Assembly: GCA_965660355.1 (NCBI GenBank)
Contig: CBFHZN010000008.1
Span: forward strand, 1 to 51,052
Source: CAJXVY01 sp965660355
Lineage (GTDB): Bacteria > Actinomycetota > Actinomycetes > Actinomycetales > Microbacteriaceae
Length of the DNA: 51,052 bases
Reading direction: 5' to 3'
The position numbers and the translations under genes were made by a program. Under the pieces are notes generated by a model. The model saw only the letters and a list, made by a program, of their open reading frames with translations, was not told where the DNA came from and searched no databases. Every line of letters starts with the position of its first letter. The stretch's first letter is position 1. Of the stretch, positions 1 to 8,011 are shown piece by piece.

Positions 1-440
1 GTTGCCAATTGAACTCTGCCACCTTTGATGTTTCCAAAATAAAGCTCGCTGATCCCACTTGGCTGCATGATGCCGGCTTCGATATCAAAGCCTTCATCGT
101 TGTTTCTGTATTGCTCTAGGTCTTCACGGGTTTTGATGTCCCGCTCACCTTTCGCTGGCAGCAATCCAGGGCCTGCATCCCCAGCTTGGGCATCCCGCGC
201 TAAACGCCAGTAGCCCAATTCACTTGGCAACAGCAGGTCTTCTTTGGAGGATTTGACGTTTGATTCGTATTTCAAATAGTTATCGCCGTTATGGGTGAAA
301 CTGATTGTTTGTGAAAACTCGGTTTCTATTTCTTTTTCGCCATCGTTATAGCTAATTACACCTGTTCCCCTCCATAGGCCAACCAGAAAGGCAAAGGGGG
401 TGAGTTCAAGCGGTAGGTCGGTTGGTAGTTGAAAAACCAA
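1..440 (-). CDS. Nitrobindin-like heme-binding beta-barrel protein (UPF0678/DUF1794), partial
   Basis: The reading frame runs off the left edge, so about 146 N-terminal residues are visible and the C-terminus is missing. After VFQLPTDLPLELTPFAFL comes GLWRGTG, the GxWxGxG signature of the nitrobindin/THAP4-like FABP-fold family, followed by alternating beta strands typical of a 10-stranded barrel. Known family members bind ferric heme through a C-terminal histidine, which lies outside the window, and isomerise peroxynitrite or bind NO. The start is TTG at 438-440, directly after the stop of the preceding small gene, with an AAAGG-type ribosome site inside that gene; no ATG or GTG is available nearby. 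It is the last visible gene of a three-gene minus-strand run with two small membrane proteins. Confidence 0.8.
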   Translation of the reverse strand, partial: MVFQLPTDLPLELTPFAFLVGLWRGTGVISYNDGEKEIETEFSQTISFTHNGDNYLKYESNVKSSKEDLLLPSELGYWRLARDAQAGDAGPGLLPAKGERDIKTREDLEQYRNNDEGFDIEAGIMQPSGISELYFGNIKGGRVQLA

Positions 441-551
441 CTACTTCTGACCTTTGTACAGCTTGTATATAACCAAACCACTGACTCCAGCAATCGCAAG
501 CGATGCCAAAACCAACAGTCCTAAAAAGAAAATTTCCAGAGCTAAAAGCAT
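441..551 (-). CDS. 36-residue single-pass membrane microprotein
   Basis: A short frame, MLLALEIFFLGLLVLASLAI and onward, ends in a basic tail (VIYKLYKGQK). It has one hydrophobic helix of about 25 residues and a positive C-terminus, the layout of a small single-span membrane protein with its tail in the cytoplasm. It starts with ATG, lies 9 bp after the upstream 84-residue membrane protein gene, and its stop abuts the TTG start of the nitrobindin-like gene, so translational coupling is likely. I do not recognise a family. The tight fit between two genes on the same strand is the main evidence that it is coding. Confidence 0.6.
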   Translation of the reverse strand: MLLALEIFFLGLLVLASLAIAGVSGLVIYKLYKGQK

Positions 552-560
552 GTTTCAATC

Positions 561-815
561 CTAGACCAGCAACGCAAAAGCCGTGGCGATAACAATGATT
601 CCTAAAGACCCCGTTGCAACATAAACCATTTGCCTAACAGTTTCATTTGGTCTTGCAACCACAAGGTGTTGCAATGAAACCAGTGCAAGTGATCCAGCAG
701 CCAGCATTCCAAAGATTGGAAATCTGTCTTCTGCTTCAATCGCAAAACTTGAAAAAATCGCCAAGCCCAACACCAATAGCCAGATGCTTATGATTGGAGC
801 CCAATGTTTTATCAC
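561..815 (-). CDS. Small integral membrane protein, 84 aa, unknown function
   Basis: Three hydrophobic stretches (about residues 7-26, 33-52 and 62-83) predict three membrane helices, with a short acidic loop (EAEDR) after the first and a basic one (ARPNETVRQ) before the third. No catalytic motif or recognised family. First gene of a minus-strand run with the 36-residue microprotein and the nitrobindin-like gene, and divergent from glnR with about 70 bp between them that must hold both promoters. Function unknown; a membrane partner of the heme protein is only a guess from proximity. Confidence 0.7.
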   Translation of the reverse strand: MIKHWAPIISIWLLVLGLAIFSSFAIEAEDRFPIFGMLAAGSLALVSLQHLVVARPNETVRQMVYVATGSLGIIVIATAFALLV

Positions 816-885
816 AGGGTCAATCTATCGAATTTTCCCCTACTGAGGCTTCTAAGGCTATTCTTGGGGGAAGAAAGTAGCGGCT

Positions 886-1563
886 ATGGCAAGAATTATT
901 GTTTTATCAAATGACTCAGTTGAGGCACCGCTGCCTGCACTGGGCTTGATGAGCCACAACGTTAGCTACCTCCCCGCTGAGGCTGCCGCTTTGGTGAATG
1001 CCCCAAATCACGACCTGACACTGCTAGATGGTCGCAAAGATCTCAATGAAATCAAATCCCTCGCCCAATTGCTTCACAGCGCTGGACGCTCAAGGCCACT
1101 TTTGCTGATTTGCGGAGAGGGAATGCTCACAACACTGAATCCCGATTGGCACGTTGATGATTTCATTCTCACCAGTGCCGGTCCCGCCGAGATTGAGGCC
1201 CGAATCAGGCTTTCACTCGAAAAGGTCCGCTCAGGCGCGGATCTGCCGACGGGGTTAAAAATCGATGAAGGAAGTTTTAGCGCAAAAATAAATGGTAAAA
1301 ATCTGGATTTAACATTCAAAGAGTTCGAACTTCTGAGATATCTAGCCGATCACTCAGGACAGGTGCTAACCCGTGAGCAGCTTCTCAGTGAAGTCTGGGG
1401 CTATGACTATTTCGGGGGAACCAGAACAGTTGATGTGCACATCAGAAGGCTTCGCGCAAAACTTGGAGAGATGGAATCGCTGATTACCACGGTCAGAAAC
1501 GTTGGCTACATGCTCAGCAAAGAATCCAGAGCTAAGAGTGAAGCAAAATCAAACACTGAGTAA
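886..1563 (+). CDS. glnR: GlnR-type orphan OmpR-family regulator (nitrogen regulation)
   Basis: 225 residues. The N-terminal domain (1-115) has the receiver fold but a degenerate acidic pocket. Like Streptomyces and Mycobacterium GlnR it keeps the conserved Asp in LLDGRKD (residue 48), which in GlnR serves dimerisation rather than phosphorylation. The C-terminal winged helix (about 130-213) carries LTFKEFELLRYLA, VWGYDYFGGTRTVDVHIRR and VRNVGYML, nearly identical in pattern to actinobacterial GlnR. In those organisms GlnR activates glutamine synthetase, ammonium transport and nitrogen assimilation genes, and it often lies near phosphate genes, as here (ppk and pst follow). The ATG lies 9 bp after a GAAAG-type site. 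There is no sensor kinase gene beside it, consistent with an orphan regulator. Confidence 0.85.
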   Translation: MARIIVLSNDSVEAPLPALGLMSHNVSYLPAEAAALVNAPNHDLTLLDGRKDLNEIKSLAQLLHSAGRSRPLLLICGEGMLTTLNPDWHVDDFILTSAGPAEIEARIRLSLEKVRSGADLPTGLKIDEGSFSAKINGKNLDLTFKEFELLRYLADHSGQVLTREQLLSEVWGYDYFGGTRTVDVHIRRLRAKLGEMESLITTVRNVGYMLSKESRAKSEAKSNTE

Positions 1564-1588
1564 AGAAGATTAACTGCCCCAATCATCG

Positions 1589-3697
1589 GTGGTTGTTTAT
1601 GCCATGCTTAACTCTGTGATTGATGAAAATGCCTTGCCCGCTAATCGCTTCAGTGAGCGTGAGCTGAGTTGGCTTGATTTCAATCAGCGGGTTTTGGAAC
1701 TGGCCGAGGACGAATCGTTGCCTCTTTTGGAGCGCGTTCACTTTTTATCGATCTTTGCATCCAATCTGGATGAGTTTTTCATGGTCCGAGTCGCAAGCCT
1801 CAAGCGTCGAATCGCAACTGGCATTGCGGTTCCAAGTGCAAGTGGTCAAGACCCGCAAGAAGTGATTGAGCAAATTGCCTCTAGAAACCGCGAATTGCAG
1901 GCAAGGCATGCTGAAGTTTTCAGAGATGAAATCAATCCACTATTGGACAAGGCTGGGATTGACATCCTGCACTGGTCGGAGTTGACAGAGGATGAAAAAC
2001 AAGAGCTGAATAAGTTTTATGAGCAGCAGATCTTTCCGGTGTTGACTCCACTGGCTGTTGACCCAGCTCACCCATTTCCCTACATCTCAGGACTGAGTTT
2101 GAACCTGGCGGTTGTTCTTAGAAACCCAGAAAACAACTCAGAGCATTTTGCAAGGGTGAAAGTCCCGCCACTACTTCCTCGGTTTGTGAAGGTGCCAAAT
2201 GCTGAGAAAAACCGCTTCGTGCCACTTGAGGACATAATCGGTGAAAACCTGGAAGCTCTGTTTCCAGGAATGGAAGTCGTCCAGCACCACACTTTTCGTG
2301 TAACCAGAAATGAAGACTTGGAAGTTGATGAGGAAGAAACGGACAATCTTCTCAACCAATTAGAAAAAGAACTCCTCAGGCGCAGATTTGGACCTCCGGT
2401 GAGACTTGAGGTGGCAGAAGATATTGACCCGCAGGTATTGAGCATTTTGCAAAGAGAGCTCAACATCGAACAAACCGATGTTTATCACCTGCCGGAGCCA
2501 TTAGACCTCACAGGGCTAACAGCAATTGCATTTATGCGAATGCCTGAACTGCACTTCGAATCTCACCCGATCACAACTAATAGATATCTAAAATCAGCCG
2601 ATGATGAACCTGCGGACATCTTTGGATCTCTCAGGGAGCGAGATGTTTTACTGCATCATCCATATGAGTCATTCGCAACGAGCGTGCAGGCCTTTTTAGA
2701 ACAAGCCTCCAATGACCCGCAGGTCTTGGCCATCAAGCAAACGCTTTATCGAACAAGTGGAGACTCACCAATCATTGATGCCTTGATTCAGGCTGCTGAG
2801 AGTGGCAAGCAGGTTTTGGCAGTCGTGGAGATCAAAGCCAGATTTGATGAGCAAAACAACATCACCTGGGCTAAAAAGCTTGAAAGTGCTGGAGTGCACG
2901 TGGTCTATGGACTGGTTGGTCTAAAAACTCACTGCAAGCTCTCACTTGTTATCAGACAGGAATCCGGTGGGCTCAGACGCTACTGCCACGTGGGGACAGG
3001 AAACTACAATCCAAAGACTGCGAGGTACTACGAAGATCTTGGATTACTCACCGCCGATGACACAGTTGGTGAGGATCTAACAAAGCTTTTCAATAAACTC
3101 AGCGGCTTCTCGGCAACAAGTGAGTATGAGTCAATAATCACCTCCCCGGTTGGCATCCGTGAGGGGCTGACCTCAAAAATCCAGCGAGAGGCTGAAATTG
3201 CTCAATCTGGCAAACCAGGTCGGATCCGACTGAAAATGAACTCACTGGTTGATGAGCAGATAGTCGATGAGCTTTATTTGGCAAGCCAGGCTGGTGTGAA
3301 AATCGAAGTGGTAGTCAGAGGTATGTGTGCGCTGATTCCTGGTGTCGAGGGGCTCAGTGAAAACATCAAAGTTAGATCCATCTTGGGCAGATACTTAGAG
3401 CACTCTCGAATCTTTGCATTTGATAACGACGGTGACCCAGAAATCTATATAGGCTCTGCAGACATGATGCATAGAAACCTTGATCGCAGGGTTGAGGCGA
3501 TAGTGAGACTCAGCCAAGCTGATCACATGAATGAACTGCATGAAGTGTTTGATCTGGCGATGAGTGATGAAATTTCCGCTTGGGATCTAAACAGTGATTC
3601 GCAGTGGATAAGAACAACCAGTGGCCCAAGTGGTCACTTGGCTGATTATCAAGATATGTTGATGCAGAGAACACTGGAGAAAAAGAAGCTGCGCTAA
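1589..3697 (+). CDS. ppk: Polyphosphate kinase (PPK1, RNA degradosome type)
   Basis: About 700 residues, full length for PPK1. It opens with the conserved ENALPANRFSERELSWLDFNQRVLELA, continues through the central domain and ends with the two phospholipase-D-like catalytic domains. QVLAVVEIKARFDEQNNI, the THCKLSLVIR segment (catalytic His region) and CHVGTGNYNPKTA are visible, with SRIFAFDNDGDPEIYIGSADMMHRNLDRRVE in the last domain. The enzyme reversibly polymerises the gamma-phosphate of ATP into polyphosphate, a phosphate store. The GTG at 1589 has no clear ribosome site; ATG at 1604 five codons later is equally possible. The stop overlaps the next start (TAATG), so it is coupled to the NUDIX-phosphatase gene. 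Confidence 0.95.
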   Translation: MVVYAMLNSVIDENALPANRFSERELSWLDFNQRVLELAEDESLPLLERVHFLSIFASNLDEFFMVRVASLKRRIATGIAVPSASGQDPQEVIEQIASRNRELQARHAEVFRDEINPLLDKAGIDILHWSELTEDEKQELNKFYEQQIFPVLTPLAVDPAHPFPYISGLSLNLAVVLRNPENNSEHFARVKVPPLLPRFVKVPNAEKNRFVPLEDIIGENLEALFPGMEVVQHHTFRVTRNEDLEVDEEETDNLLNQLEKELLRRRFGPPVRLEVAEDIDPQVLSILQRELNIEQTDVYHLPEPLDLTGLTAIAFMRMPELHFESHPITTNRYLKSADDEPADIFGSLRERDVLLHHPYESFATSVQAFLEQASNDPQVLAIKQTLYRTSGDSPIIDALIQAAESGKQVLAVVEIKARFDEQNNITWAKKLESAGVHVVYGLVGLKTHCKLSLVIRQESGGLRRYCHVGTGNYNPKTARYYEDLGLLTADDTVGEDLTKLFNKLSGFSATSEYESIITSPVGIREGLTSKIQREAEIAQSGKPGRIRLKMNSLVDEQIVDELYLASQAGVKIEVVVRGMCALIPGVEGLSENIKVRSILGRYLEHSRIFAFDNDGDPEIYIGSADMMHRNLDRRVEAIVRLSQADHMNELHEVFDLAMSDEISAWDLNSDSQWIRTTSGPSGHLADYQDMLMQRTLEKKKLR

Positions 3698-4644
3698 TGA
3701 AAATCTACGCTGCGGGCATTATTTGCTGGAGAGTCGAAAATAATCAATTCAAGGTATTGATTGTCCATCGAGGTCAATACGATGACTGGGGATGGCCGAA
3801 GGGCAAACAAGACCCTGGTGAAACTCTTCCGGTGACGGCTGTTAGGGAAACCAAAGAAGAAGCGGGAATCAAAGTCCGCCTTGGCAGAAAGCTCACTGAG
3901 ATCCGCTACGACCTCCCCAAGGGAATCTCCAAAGAAGTTCACTACTGGTCATCAAAGGTGACCGACAAAGAACTCTCCAAGGCCAAATTCAAACCGAATA
4001 AAGAAATCGATGAGATTCGCTGGGTGAGTGTTGGTGAAGCGGAGAAATTGCTCACCTACGAAAGAGACAAAGAACTGCTGCAGCAAGCTTTTGAGCTTTA
4101 TCAAAAAAGCGAATTAGAAACACGAGCAATTATCGTGCTTCGTCACGCCCAAGCAATGCCCAGAAGTGAGTGGAGTAAAACTGATGGGGAAAGACCGCTA
4201 ACTTCAACTGGAGAACTTCAAGCCAAATCACTGACCAAGCTATTGGGGGCATTCAACATCCGACGCGTTGTCACCTCTCCTTGGAAAAGATGCCTTGACA
4301 CAGTAAAGCCATTTGGAAAAAAGCAGAAACTAAAAATCATCGAGAGATCACAGCTCAGTGAACTGGGAAATAAGCGAAACCCAGCAAAGACAACCAGGGT
4401 CATCAAAGACAGCCTAAAAGAGCATAAATCCATGATTCTTTGCACCCACAGACCCGCTCTGCCAACAGTTTTAGACACCATCAGTGATTACGCCAAAAAT
4501 GACAAAAGCGTCGAAATCCACGAGGGAAGAACGCTCGCCCCAGCGGAAATGATGGTCATTCGGATGTCTCTAAAGACCCGCCAGGTGGTTGGGGTTGAAA
4601 CTTATAACGCTCCAGAAGTTGCCTCCGTCGAGGCTGCCGCCTAA
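3697..4644 (+). CDS. mutT1: NUDIX hydrolase-histidine phosphatase fusion (MutT1-like)
   Basis: 315 residues with two domains. The NUDIX domain (1-135) has a perfect Nudix box at residues 36-58 (GX5EX7REUXEEXGU). The C-terminal part (about 143-285) is a histidine phosphatase-like domain with LRHAQA near its start in place of the usual RHG/RHGE and CTHRPAL as the second histidine motif. This arrangement matches mycobacterial MutT1, which hydrolyses 8-oxo-GTP/8-oxo-dGTP and diadenosine polyphosphates. It overlaps ppk by one base, and ppk-mutT1 pairing before pst is a familiar actinobacterial order. The exact substrate is inferred from the family. Confidence 0.88.
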   Translation: MKIYAAGIICWRVENNQFKVLIVHRGQYDDWGWPKGKQDPGETLPVTAVRETKEEAGIKVRLGRKLTEIRYDLPKGISKEVHYWSSKVTDKELSKAKFKPNKEIDEIRWVSVGEAEKLLTYERDKELLQQAFELYQKSELETRAIIVLRHAQAMPRSEWSKTDGERPLTSTGELQAKSLTKLLGAFNIRRVVTSPWKRCLDTVKPFGKKQKLKIIERSQLSELGNKRNPAKTTRVIKDSLKEHKSMILCTHRPALPTVLDTISDYAKNDKSVEIHEGRTLAPAEMMVIRMSLKTRQVVGVETYNAPEVASVEAAA

Positions 4645-4648
4645 AACT

Positions 4649-4677
4649 GTTTACTGATTGTTTACCAACTGTCCAGT
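4649..4677 (+). promoter_or_regulatory. PHO box: three direct repeats with 11-bp spacing upstream of pstS
   Basis: Repeats GTTTACT (4649), GTTTACC (4660) and GTCCAGT (4671) are separated by 4-bp spacers, giving exactly 11-bp periodicity. This is the geometry of PhoP-binding repeats (GTTCACC-like) in Streptomyces and related actinobacteria. They lie 63-91 bp before the pstS ATG. A weak fourth unit (ATTCTCT at 4682) continues the phase. This suggests phosphate-starvation control of pstSCAB by a PhoP encoded elsewhere. Confidence 0.75.
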
Positions 4678-4739
4678 CTTAATTCTCTAACACTGCCTAG
4701 TTTTGTCATCGCCTACGCAAACTTAGGAAAGGTAATTAA

Positions 4740-5903
4740 ATGGACAAGCTTGTAAAGCTTTCAGCACTGGCTATCACCGGTGCATTGGTTCTCAGCGGAT
4801 GTGCCGCTAACGAAGAGCCAGTAGAAGAGGAGACCACAACTGACTCTTCATCTTCAGACAGTTCAACTGACTCGTCGGAGGACGCAGCCGAAGAGGAAGC
4901 TCCAGCACTGGAGGGAACTCTTGACGCTTCAGGTGCATCTTCTATGGCCGCTGGCCAGGAAGCTTGGGTAGCTGGATTCCAGACTGCAAACCCAGGAGTC
5001 ACCGTGAACTACAACCCAACCGGTTCAGGAACTGGCCGTGACCAGTTCGAAGAGGGCTTGACCTTCCTAACTGGTTCTGACTCCGCTCTAAAGCAGGAGG
5101 AGCTAGACACCCCACACCCAAACTGTGATCCAGTTGACGGTCCAATGTTTGAATTCCCAATTTGGATTTCTCCAATTGCCGTGATGTTCAACCTAGAGGG
5201 CATTGACTCATTGAACATGACTCCTGACACAGTTGCAGAGATTTTCACCGGAGAGATCAACAACTGGAGTGATGCAAAGATTGCTGCAGACAACCCAGGC
5301 GTTGACCTACCGGACCTAGCCATCACACCTGTTCACCGTTCAGATGAGTCAGGTACCACCGGTAACTTCACCGACACAATGGCAAAAGCCGCTCCTGACA
5401 CCTGGTTGCTAAACGGCGAGAACGCAGGTAGCTTCGAGTCATGGCCAGCCGAGTGGGGTGGCGAAGGTGCCCAGGGTACCTCTGGTGTTGTTGGTGCAAT
5501 CGGCGCCGGTAACGGAACCATCGGTTATGCAGATGCATCACGTGTTGGTGACTTCGGAACTGTTGCTTTCGGTGTAGGTGACGAGTTCGTTCCTTACTCA
5601 GCAGAAGCTGCAGCAAAGATCGTGGACGTTTCACCAACAGTTGATGGACGCCCAGACACCATGTTGACCTACGACCTAGCTCGTGACACCACAGAGTCAG
5701 GCGTTTACCCAGTAGTTCTAATCTCTTACCTACAGGGATGCATGGACTACGCAGATGACGAGAAAGCAGAGCTAGTAAAGGCTTACGCCAGCTACATGCT
5801 TTCAGCTGAAGGACAGCAGACCGCTGCTGACTCAGCAGGTAACGCACCTATCTCAGATTCACTACGCCAGCAGGCGCTAGCAATCATCGAGCAGGTACAG
5901 TAA
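4740..5903 (+). CDS. pstS: Phosphate-binding lipoprotein PstS
   Basis: 387 residues. A lipoprotein signal peptide ends in the lipobox LSGC with Cys21, followed by a long Glu/Ser/Thr-rich acidic linker (22-57), then the periplasmic-binding fold. ASGASSMAAGQEAW, NPTGSGTGRDQFEEG and HRSDESGTTGNF are the phosphate-contact loops of PstS. It is anchored outside the membrane and delivers phosphate to PstCA. A GGAAAGG ribosome site precedes the ATG. A PHO box lies upstream and a strong hairpin separates it from pstC, consistent with more pstS than permease being made. Codon use looks more biased than in the neighbours (many CTA Leu and CCA Pro codons), as expected for a highly expressed gene. Confidence 0.95.
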   Translation: MDKLVKLSALAITGALVLSGCAANEEPVEEETTTDSSSSDSSTDSSEDAAEEEAPALEGTLDASGASSMAAGQEAWVAGFQTANPGVTVNYNPTGSGTGRDQFEEGLTFLTGSDSALKQEELDTPHPNCDPVDGPMFEFPIWISPIAVMFNLEGIDSLNMTPDTVAEIFTGEINNWSDAKIAADNPGVDLPDLAITPVHRSDESGTTGNFTDTMAKAAPDTWLLNGENAGSFESWPAEWGGEGAQGTSGVVGAIGAGNGTIGYADASRVGDFGTVAFGVGDEFVPYSAEAAAKIVDVSPTVDGRPDTMLTYDLARDTTESGVYPVVLISYLQGCMDYADDEKAELVKAYASYMLSAEGQQTAADSAGNAPISDSLRQQALAIIEQVQ

Positions 5904-5924
5904 TAATCTAGGCTTACGCCTAAC

Positions 5925-5964
5925 GAATCAGCCCGGGCTCGGTAACCCGAGTCCGGGCTGATTC
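5925..5964 (+). promoter_or_regulatory. 18-bp stem-loop between pstS and pstC
   Basis: Arms 5925-5942 and 5947-5964 pair over 18 positions with one G-U wobble and a TAAC loop. No T-run follows, so it is not a standard intrinsic terminator. By position it probably stabilises the pstS 3' end or partly attenuates read-through into pstCAB, setting the binding protein/permease ratio. Confidence 0.75.
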
Positions 5965-5992
5965 ACACACCAAAGCAACCCAGGGAGCAGAA

Positions 5993-6928
5993 ATGTCCAC
6001 CATGGATTCAAAGCCAAAGGTAAAAGCCAGAATTGGCGACATAGTCTTTTCTCGACTCGCAAAATACTCAGGTATCGGAATCCTGGTCACTCTCGCTGCG
6101 GTAGCTTTGTTTCTTTTTATCCAAGCTCTCCCCGCACTCTCCCCAGACGCCGATTTCGACGGCAAAGCTGAAAACCTAATCAGCTTCGTAACTCCCTATA
6201 TTTTTGGAACTATTTATTCATCCCTGATAGCTCTTGTAATTGCCACTCCGCTGGCAGTTGGAATTGCTCTTTACATCTCTCACTTCGCTCCCAGACGCTT
6301 TTCGCAGATCATTGGTTATCTAATCGACTTGCTCGCGGCAATCCCCTCCGTTGTTTTTGGATTGTGGGGCATTTTGATTTTGGCCCCGTTTTTGAACCCC
6401 GTGTATATCTGGCTGAATGAGAATCTTGGCTGGATCCCACTATTTGAGGGTCAAGTTTCTGCGACCGGTAGAACCATGCTCACAGCTGGCATTGTGCTTG
6501 CCATCATGATTTTGCCAATCATGGCAGCCATCATTCGTGAGGTATTTTTACAAACTCCCAGGCTTCACGAGGAGGCGGCCCTTGCTTTGGGTGCCACCCG
6601 CTGGGAAATGATCAAAATGGCCGTTATTCCCTTCGGCCGTCCAGGCATTATCTCAGCGATGATGCTGGGACTAGGACGAGCACTGGGTGAGACCATGGCG
6701 GTTGCATTGGTGCTTTCTCCCGCATCAATCATTAGCTTTGCCTTGCTTACCTCTCAAAACTCAAACACGATTGCCGCCAACATTGCACTTGACTTCCCAG
6801 AATCTGGAGGAGATTTCAGGTCACTTCTGATTGCCACCGGACTCATCCTGTTCCTCATCACGATGATTGTGAACATGACAGCCAGATACATCATCAGCCG
6901 TCGAGCTGCCTTCTCAGGAGCAAACTAA
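5993..6928 (+). CDS. pstC: Phosphate ABC transporter permease PstC
   Basis: 311 residues with six predicted membrane helices. The permease EAA loop reads LHEEAALALGATRWEMIKMAVIPFGRPGI, and GRALGETMAVALVLSP follows, typical of PstC. With PstA it forms the channel through the cytoplasmic membrane, energised by PstB. The ATG at 5993 follows GGGAGCAGAA (ribosome site). The stop overlaps the pstA ATG by one base (TAATG). Confidence 0.94.
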   Translation: MSTMDSKPKVKARIGDIVFSRLAKYSGIGILVTLAAVALFLFIQALPALSPDADFDGKAENLISFVTPYIFGTIYSSLIALVIATPLAVGIALYISHFAPRRFSQIIGYLIDLLAAIPSVVFGLWGILILAPFLNPVYIWLNENLGWIPLFEGQVSATGRTMLTAGIVLAIMILPIMAAIIREVFLQTPRLHEEAALALGATRWEMIKMAVIPFGRPGIISAMMLGLGRALGETMAVALVLSPASIISFALLTSQNSNTIAANIALDFPESGGDFRSLLIATGLILFLITMIVNMTARYIISRRAAFSGAN

Positions 6929-7992
6929 TGACTACTACCGAATCGGCAATTACCACCTCTAACTCGCTTCCTCTCAGATACAACCTGATATCTGTGCCGG
7001 TAGCAGCTGCCCTGAGCACAAGCGTTCTGATTCTCACCGGTGTTACAGATGAAACGGGATTACCCAACTTTTTCGGGGCAGGGGTATTGGCTTTTGCTTT
7101 GTACATGATTTTCACCTTTATTGCCTCCAGGGCAATCGAGGGAAGAAGAAAAGCCGCCAACCGAATGATTACTGGTTGGGTTACAGCGGCTTTCATTCTG
7201 GCTTTGGTTCCGCTTGTATCGCTAACTTTCACCGTTGTTTCCAACGGGCTGAACAGGTTAGACATTGCCTTTTTCACAAACTCAATGAGAAACGTTGTTG
7301 GTGAGGGTGGAGGAGCAATCCACGCCATCATTGGAACTTTGGAGCTCACTGCAATTGCAACACTGATTTCTGTCCCACTTGGAGTTTTGACAGCGATTTA
7401 CTTGGTTGAATACGGTCACGGCAGACTAAAAAGATCAGTCACTTTCTTCATCGATGTGATGACTGGAATCCCATCTATTGTTGCCGGACTATTCGCCTTC
7501 TCACTGTTTTTGATTTTATTTGGTCCACAAAGCGCCATCAACGGAATGGCTGGGGCAATATCGCTTGCGGTTTTGATGACCCCGGTTGTAACAAGGGCCA
7601 CCGAGGAAATGCTGAAAATTGTTCCAAACGAATTGCGAGAGGCGTCATACGCTCTGGGTGTTCCCAAATGGTTGACCATCGTAAAGGTTGTGATTCCAAC
7701 GGCACTGGCTGGAATCGCAACTGGAATCATCATTGCAATTGCACGTGTTATCGGTGAAACCGCACCGCTATTGCTAGCTGCCGGATTCACTACATCTGTG
7801 AACTACAACCCACTGGAGGAAAAGATGATGACACTGCCAGTGTTTGTCTACACCTCCTACGCCCTGCAGGGGACAGACCCCGAAGCATATGTGGACAGGG
7901 CTTGGGCTGGAGCGCTAACACTTATGTTGATCGTTATGATTCTCAACCTTGTAGCCAGGGTTATTTCCAAAATTTTCTCACCGAAGTTCTAA
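6928..7992 (+). CDS. pstA: Phosphate ABC transporter permease PstA
   Basis: 354 residues, longer than many PstA proteins because of an N-terminal extension with two extra hydrophobic stretches (about 18-38 and 48-66) before the usual six-helix core. The PstA core is clear: DVMTGIPSIVAGLFAFS, the EAA loop LREASYALGVPKWLTIVKVVIPTALAGI, and RVIGETAPLLLAAG. It pairs with PstC. Coupled to pstC by a 1-bp overlap and followed 19 bp later by pstB. Confidence 0.94.
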   Translation: MTTTESAITTSNSLPLRYNLISVPVAAALSTSVLILTGVTDETGLPNFFGAGVLAFALYMIFTFIASRAIEGRRKAANRMITGWVTAAFILALVPLVSLTFTVVSNGLNRLDIAFFTNSMRNVVGEGGGAIHAIIGTLELTAIATLISVPLGVLTAIYLVEYGHGRLKRSVTFFIDVMTGIPSIVAGLFAFSLFLILFGPQSAINGMAGAISLAVLMTPVVTRATEEMLKIVPNELREASYALGVPKWLTIVKVVIPTALAGIATGIIIAIARVIGETAPLLLAAGFTTSVNYNPLEEKMMTLPVFVYTSYALQGTDPEAYVDRAWAGALTLMLIVMILNLVARVISKIFSPKF

Positions 7993-8011
7993 CCAAAAGG
8001 AGCAAAAGATA

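Noticed and set aside
5368..5847. A 159-codon minus-strand frame opposite pstS
   Set aside because: Arg/Leu/His-rich composition without domain pattern, wholly inside the clearly coding pstS; an antisense shadow.
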